Assembly: GCF_001704415.2 (NCBI RefSeq)
Contig: NC_030813.1
Location: 14,278,001 to 14,342,000 of the forward strand
DNA: 64,000 bases
Source: Capra hircus
Taxonomy: Eukaryota > Chordata > Mammalia > Artiodactyla > Bovidae
Direction: 5' to 3'
How positions within the stretch are numbered: position 1 is the stretch's first letter; each line of letters begins with the position of its first letter. Made by a program: the position numbers and the translations under genes. The notes beneath the pieces were generated by a model. It made no database searches. It saw only the letters and a list, made by a program, of their open reading frames with translations, and was not told the DNA's origin. This document shows positions 59,067 to 64,000 of the stretch, in pieces.

Positions 59067-59564
59067 CTTTCAAACCCTACAGACCGCTAAAGAGCAATGT
59101 AAAGAGCTTTCGTAAACCTTAATTGCTCCATATAGGGATGTTGGGTTTCCTTCTTGGCAAAATGCGTGAAGCTGCCTCAATTAGGAATAGGCTTCCTTTG
59201 CCTTTAACTGCTCTTTTCAGCGCCAGCGACTAGGTATTCTCATTTTCTTTTTTCATGCTGTTCTCATATGCCTTTCTGAATACTCTTACTATGTTATTCA
59301 CTTCATAATGACTCTTAAGAATCTGTTTTGTCATTTCTCTGGCTGAAAGTCCCCAAATTGTCACAGGTATTTAAAAGTTTTTGATTACTTCTCTTCACAC
59401 ATATTTCTCCAAAGGAAATCTTTATAATCATCACATGCATATTGGTATATTCATGAGATACTAGTATTTAGGCCTACTTTGGGGAGCTCTGTGCATAAAT
59501 CAATCATTTTCCCTTAGGCCATTACTGGAAATTCGGGCACTTTCTTTGCACCAGAAATTTTTAA

Positions 59565-60241
59565 AATTATTTTTTAATTGAAGTATAATCACTTCACAGA
59601 ATTTTGTCATTTTTCTGTCAAACCTCAACATGAATCAGCCATAGGTATACATATGTCCTCTCCCTGTTGAACCTCCCTCCCATCTCCCTCCCCATCCCAC
59701 CCTTCTAAGTAGCTATAGAGCCCCTGTTTGAGTTCCTTGAGTCATACAGCAAATTCCCACTGGCTGTCTCTTTTACATATGGTAATGTAAGTTTGCATGT
59801 TACTGTCCCCATACATTTCACCTTCTCCTCCCCGCACCACCCCATGTCCGTAAGTCTGTTCTCTATGTCTGTTTTTCCATTGCTGCCTTGCAAATAATTC
59901 ATTGGTACCTTCTTTCTAGATTCCATATGTATGCATTAGTATATGATATTTATCTTTCTCTTTCTGACTTACTTCACTCTGTATAATAGGCTCTAGGTTC
60001 GTCTATCTCCTTAGAACTGACTCAAATGCATTTGTGTTTATGGCTGAGTAATATTCCATTGTATATATGTACCACAGCTCCTTTATCCATTCATCTGTGG
60101 ATGGACATCGAGCTATTGCATGTTACACCATGTTCCAGCTATTTTAAATAGTGCTGCAGTGAACACTGGGGTACATGTATCTTTTTCAATTTTTATTTCC
60201 TCAGGGTATATGCCTAGGAGTGGGATTGCTGGGTCATATGA
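59565..60241 (-). mobile_element. L1 3' segment (ORF2 end and 3' UTR)
   Basis: T/A-rich left end, then the reverse of L1 3' UTR ('acctcaacatgaatcagcca') and ORF2 end ('ggctgagtaatattccattg', 'atgcctaggagtgggattgc'). The flanks gcaccagaaatttttaa (59548) and gcatcagaattttaa (60245) may be a decayed TSD. Confidence 0.88.
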
Positions 60242-61689
60242 TTTGCATCAGAATTTTAAGGTAATTAAAATTCTGACAAATTTCATTTGTCAAAAATGAA
60301 ATCCAAATCAATTATTTTTTCTATTTGGTTTTCCTATCTGCTGCTGTCACCGTTACCAAAGTTATTCCTTATATGAGGTAGAGAATCAGATGACATTTCA
60401 TCATTTAATACTCAAAATCTCTAAGGAATATTCTCCCAGAGCAGATATATAGCCTTGATATTGAAAAAATAGCACAGTTTAAAATCCCCACCCTTCCCCA
60501 TAAATAATTATTCCTGCTCTTCAACAAATATGACTCTTGTTTATAACCTGGAAAAATGCATACCTGTTTCATGTTGAAAAATTAGAATGTTTGCAAATGT
60601 ATTTTTATAAATATTTTGTCAGCAGTCAAAACAGTGAAACAATTGACATGTACAATTGAGAGCCTATAGCAATTAGGAAAGGATAGGAATCAAGTGGAAG
60701 ATAATGACTGATGAAAGGGTAATATTGAATATATTGTAATTCACTTTTTCCTTTAAGATTAGTGTTTGTGGTAGGTTTAACCCCATGCTCTCCCCATGCC
60801 CTACCATGCCTCAGGACTTAAGAATTTCAAGGAAGTTAGTTATCAGACTAAAAATATCATGGCAAGTTTTACTTTGTAACTTTTTGAAAAATGAGTGTTC
60901 TCACAGCAAGGAGACAGACTCACAGCAGTGTCAATCAAATATAATCAATCAGATTATATTTATTTCAGAATCACAATTACAACAGGCTATAAAGGTCAGA
61001 ATTGTGTTCTTATATTACTTAAAAATAAATTCTAAGCTGTGAAATATCTTTAAAATTTACCTGTTTGACTGGAGGTGCTCTAGTCTGCAGTGTCATAACT
61101 ATAGACTCCCAATAAGTGATGTCAAAACAAGAACAATCTAAACTGACTGAGATTCAGTTAGGTAAGAAATAATATACTATTACTTACTCTGTTTTTCTCT
61201 TTCATTGACTATTCTTTCCAAGTGATTAGAGAAATTTATGTAATTGTTCCTTTTATAATTACAATAATCCTGAGTAGAAGAGAAGAGCATATCTGGAAAT
61301 AAAGTTTTTCCTCAATGTACTTTGCATTAAAGAGGGTAATGATAATGATTAAATCTAACTATGGATGAGTTCACTTCAATTTGCTAGTTATCTGCATTCT
61401 GCTTTATGATGTAAATACTAGAATAATATGACTGGACGTCTGTACTAATGCAATAACATTTGTGTTAGTATCTTGACCAAACGTGTTTTTTGAGGAACAA
61501 GACTGACTACTGTTTGCCTTAGTGGCAATAAGTGATATCAGATAGCCAATTGCATGCAAACATTACAAAAGAGGGAGACTTGAATGATTAATATAGTTAG
61601 CCATAACTTGTTTGGTTTTAATCCATAGAATGAAAAAGGAAAGTCAGCAATAAGTTACTTACTCGAAAATATATGGCATGCAATAGATT
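60242..61689. other. Unique AT-rich DNA
   Basis: No repeat family was recognised. A small perfect hairpin, gacaaat-ttc-atttgtc, lies near 60276-60292. Confidence 0.5.
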
Positions 61690-62340
61690 CATTTTTGTGA
61701 AAGTCTTTTCTCCTTTTACTTATTTTTTCCCCTTATCCTTATTCTCTACCCCTGAGACAGCAACATTCTACTATGTTTCCAGTGTTTTCTTTTAGTAATA
61801 TGCTACTGTTTTGTTTTGTATACTTTCTAGCATGTAAATGATATGCACAATGAATCTTTCAATGTTATTTCATATATATTTCATCCATGCAGCACCTAAT
61901 TGCTGCATGACACAGTGATTCACCACATTTTCCCTTCTACTGGTGGACATCTAACTTGCATCTATCTCTCTGTTACAGCCATCTTGCAATAAAGAATACC
62001 TGATAAATGTCCCTATAACAAACTTGTGTGACTAATTCTTTAATGTGTCATCCAAAGAGCAGGATTTGGATTATCTATCTGTGAATTCTTAATTTGACAG
62101 AGCTCTCCCATCTAAATCTCCCATCTAGAATGGCTGCACCAGCTTACAATGTTACTGACATTTTTTTCAGGGCTTTTAGACTTTTCATTTTCTCTGAAAA
62201 TTACTCATTTCCTTTCCATTTTACTAATAGGGTTACTATCTTATCCCTATTGACTTGTGAATTCTAGAAAACAGTTTCTTGTTAGTTTTAAACACTGTAA
62301 ATGTTTTCTTCCCTGATCCTTTATTTATATATTAATTATA
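61690..62340 (-). mobile_element. Old L1 fragment (probable)
   Basis: 'cttctactggtggacatcta', 'agaatggctgcaccagctta' and 'gcagcacctaattgctgcat' resemble the reversed ORF2/3' end of old mammalian L1. Very diverged; borders approximate. Confidence 0.45.
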
Positions 62341-62916
62341 TTTTTCATCTATTTTTGAGAAGTTTTAATTTGCTTTATCAAATTGATCAAAATTTTTGCC
62401 TTAGGCTTTTTTTTTTTTTATTGTCAGGGCATTTCCAAACTATAGAACATGATATCATGAATTGTTATGATTTTACAAATGCTGAGTAACATTTGTCCTG
62501 TTTCTATTTTTGTAACAACTTGTGTTAGATGGCAATTAGTGACTCCTTGAACATTTATTAAAACTCACCCTTAAGTAGCCCAAAGCCATTTTAATACTAT
62601 GACATCTACCAGAATGTATGATCTCAAAACTGACTGTACAACAACATGTGATAAAATTCATTATAGCACTTCTTTAAAGCACTAGGACTAAATAGCTGTT
62701 CTATATCAACAGCCTACTCAACAGAACAAGACTAAGATATGGTACTTAGTCTTCAGTCATGGCTCCCCAAAATTTCTTCCCACTTCATGAAATGTTGAAT
62801 GAACCATTGTATAGATATTAGGGTGATCTGAAAGGGTTTTGAACAACATAGTAAACTTCTTGTGATACAATATTAAGGGAAACTCAAAATGATTACCATT
62901 AGATAAACCAGAAACG
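62341..62916. other. Unique DNA, nothing recognised
   Basis: AT-rich, with a poly-T run at 62408-62419. Confidence 0.5.
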
Positions 62917-63486
62917 GAATGGAATTAAAAGATGCTTATTTCTTGGAAGGAAAGCTATGACCAGCCTAGATAGCATATTAAAAAGCAAAGACATTACTTT
63001 GCCAACAAAGGTCCGTCTAGTCAAGGCTATGGTTTTTCCAGTGGTCATGTATGGATGTGAGAGTTGGACTGTGAAGAAAGCTGAGCGCCGAAGAATTGAT
63101 GCTTTTGAACTGTGGTGTTGGAGAAGACTCTTGAGAGTCCCTTGGACTGCAAGGAGATCCAACCAGTCCATTCTGAAGGAGATCAACCCTGGGTGTTCTT
63201 TTGAAGGAATGATGCTAAAGCTGAAACTGCAGTACTTTGGCCACCTCATGCGAAGAGTTGACTCATTGGAAAAGACTCTGATGCTGGGAGGGATTGGGGG
63301 CAGGAGGAAAAGGGGACAACAGAGGATGAGATGGCTGGATGGCATCACCGACTTGATGGACGTGAGTTTGAGTGAACTCCGGGAGTTGGTGATGGACAGG
63401 GAGGCCTGGCGTGCTGCGATTCATGGGGTCGCAAAAAGTCGGACACTACTGAGTGACTGAACTGAACTGAACTGACACTGAATGGA
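62917..63486 (+). mobile_element. BovB 3' end, best preserved, 167-codon frame
   Basis: The body 62924-63476 starts in the 'gaattaaaagatgctta' box and ends with CTGAACTGAACTGAACTGA. The frame 62957-63460 is open for the whole C-terminal region (MYGCESWTVKKAERRRIDAF, WTARRSNQSILKEINPGCSF, MLKLKLQYFGHLMRRVDSLE, then the basic GGIGGRRKRGQQRMRW box and AWRAAIHGVAKSRT) to the natural stop. No endonuclease or RT is included, so it is a dead copy, but the youngest-looking BovB here. A 7-bp flank gaatgga (62917-62923, 63480-63486) may be its TSD. Confidence 0.93.
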
Positions 63487-64000
63487 TCTTTATTACTTTT
63501 CAGTTAAAAGAAAGTTGGAATCTTTTTGTCTTCCTTTTTCCTTTCTAGCCCTCCATGCTTTTTCTTTCCTTCCTTGTTTCCTTAATTTAAATATTTGGCA
63601 TAGAATATACATTTTCATCTTTTGAAATGGATGAAAAAGTAATGCTTAGTTAAACCACATTAAAGATAGGTTTTTAAATTAAAGTTGACATATAGACCTT
63701 GAACAAGTCAAGGTCTAAATAGTACGTCAACAACCTATTGCCAAAGGAAAAAATTTTAAATGACTGTCCTATATGTTTTCCCAACGCAGTGATATTAATA
63801 CAAAATATTATAATGAACTTCACCTGGTAAAAAATCCCACAAAATGTGCTTACAACATAAGAGAACAGAATGCAGGCTGACACATAATAACACCCATCAG
63901 AATGTTGGAGGAAACTGGAAACAGATACTGTGTTGGAGAGTAATGGCTGTTCTGATGTTAGATGGTGTGATTTGAAGAGGTTACCCCAAATGGGATGTGT
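63487..64000. other. Unique AT-rich DNA, nothing recognised
   Basis: No repeat or exon was recognised up to the window end. Confidence 0.5.

Overview
This window is ordinary nuclear DNA from a ruminant, most likely a bovid (cattle, buffalo, sheep or goat group). I found no protein-coding exon, RNA gene, CRISPR array or bacterial-type feature. The diagnosis rests on the repeats: the ruminant-specific RTE-type LINE BovB, its SINE derivatives Bov-tA and Bov-A2 (with CAG/CTG-repeat tails), a cetartiodactyl CHR-type SINE, artiodactyl L1 elements, and a class II LTR of the bovine BTLTR1 type. The long reading frames are pieces of retrotransposon proteins, or chance frames across repeats.

Layout. 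1-5.1 kb: short BovB 3' pieces and two Bov-tA copies in AT-rich unique DNA. 5.1-12.8 kb: the most repeat-poor stretch, broken only by one Bov-A2 and a (TG)n(GTT)n microsatellite. 12.8-18.3 kb: old L1 pieces (3' UTR, a 5'UTR/ORF1 piece), L2 and SINEs. 19.3-20.6 kb: a decayed ERVL-like pol remnant. 20.9-24.1 kb: one old L1 with a 5' inversion, itself carrying a BovB and a SINE piece. 26.7-28.2 kb: a BovB that received a second BovB in opposite orientation. 28.8-35.1 kb: an MLT1-type LTR, L2, MIR, CHR, and many Bov-tA/Bov-A2 copies with clear target-site duplications (TSDs). 37-39.6 kb: L1 pieces, one of them young. 40.0-46.8 kb: the BovB stronghold, with a near full-length element split by an 875-bp solo LTR, a second deleted BovB directly behind it, both inside a split MER5A, then a third BovB with a recognisable reverse transcriptase. 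47.7-54.9 kb: more BovB, a 4-unit degenerate minisatellite, and a BovB that carries a second 5'-inverted L1. 55-62 kb: mostly unclassified AT-rich DNA with one possible terminal-inverted-repeat element, a Bov-A2 and L1 pieces. 62.9-63.5 kb: the best-preserved BovB 3' end (167 codons open).

How the parts relate. BovB supplied the machinery and the 3' tail sequence used by Bov-tA and Bov-A2. L1 supplied its own copies and probably moved the CHR SINE. The order of many insertions can be read from nesting: MIR/MER5A/MLT1/L2 first, then L1 and BovB, then Bov-tA/Bov-A2 and the solo LTR. Family names are from memory of the consensus sequences and were not checked with a repeat library; boundaries are usually good to about 10 bases, and exact only where a TSD is given.
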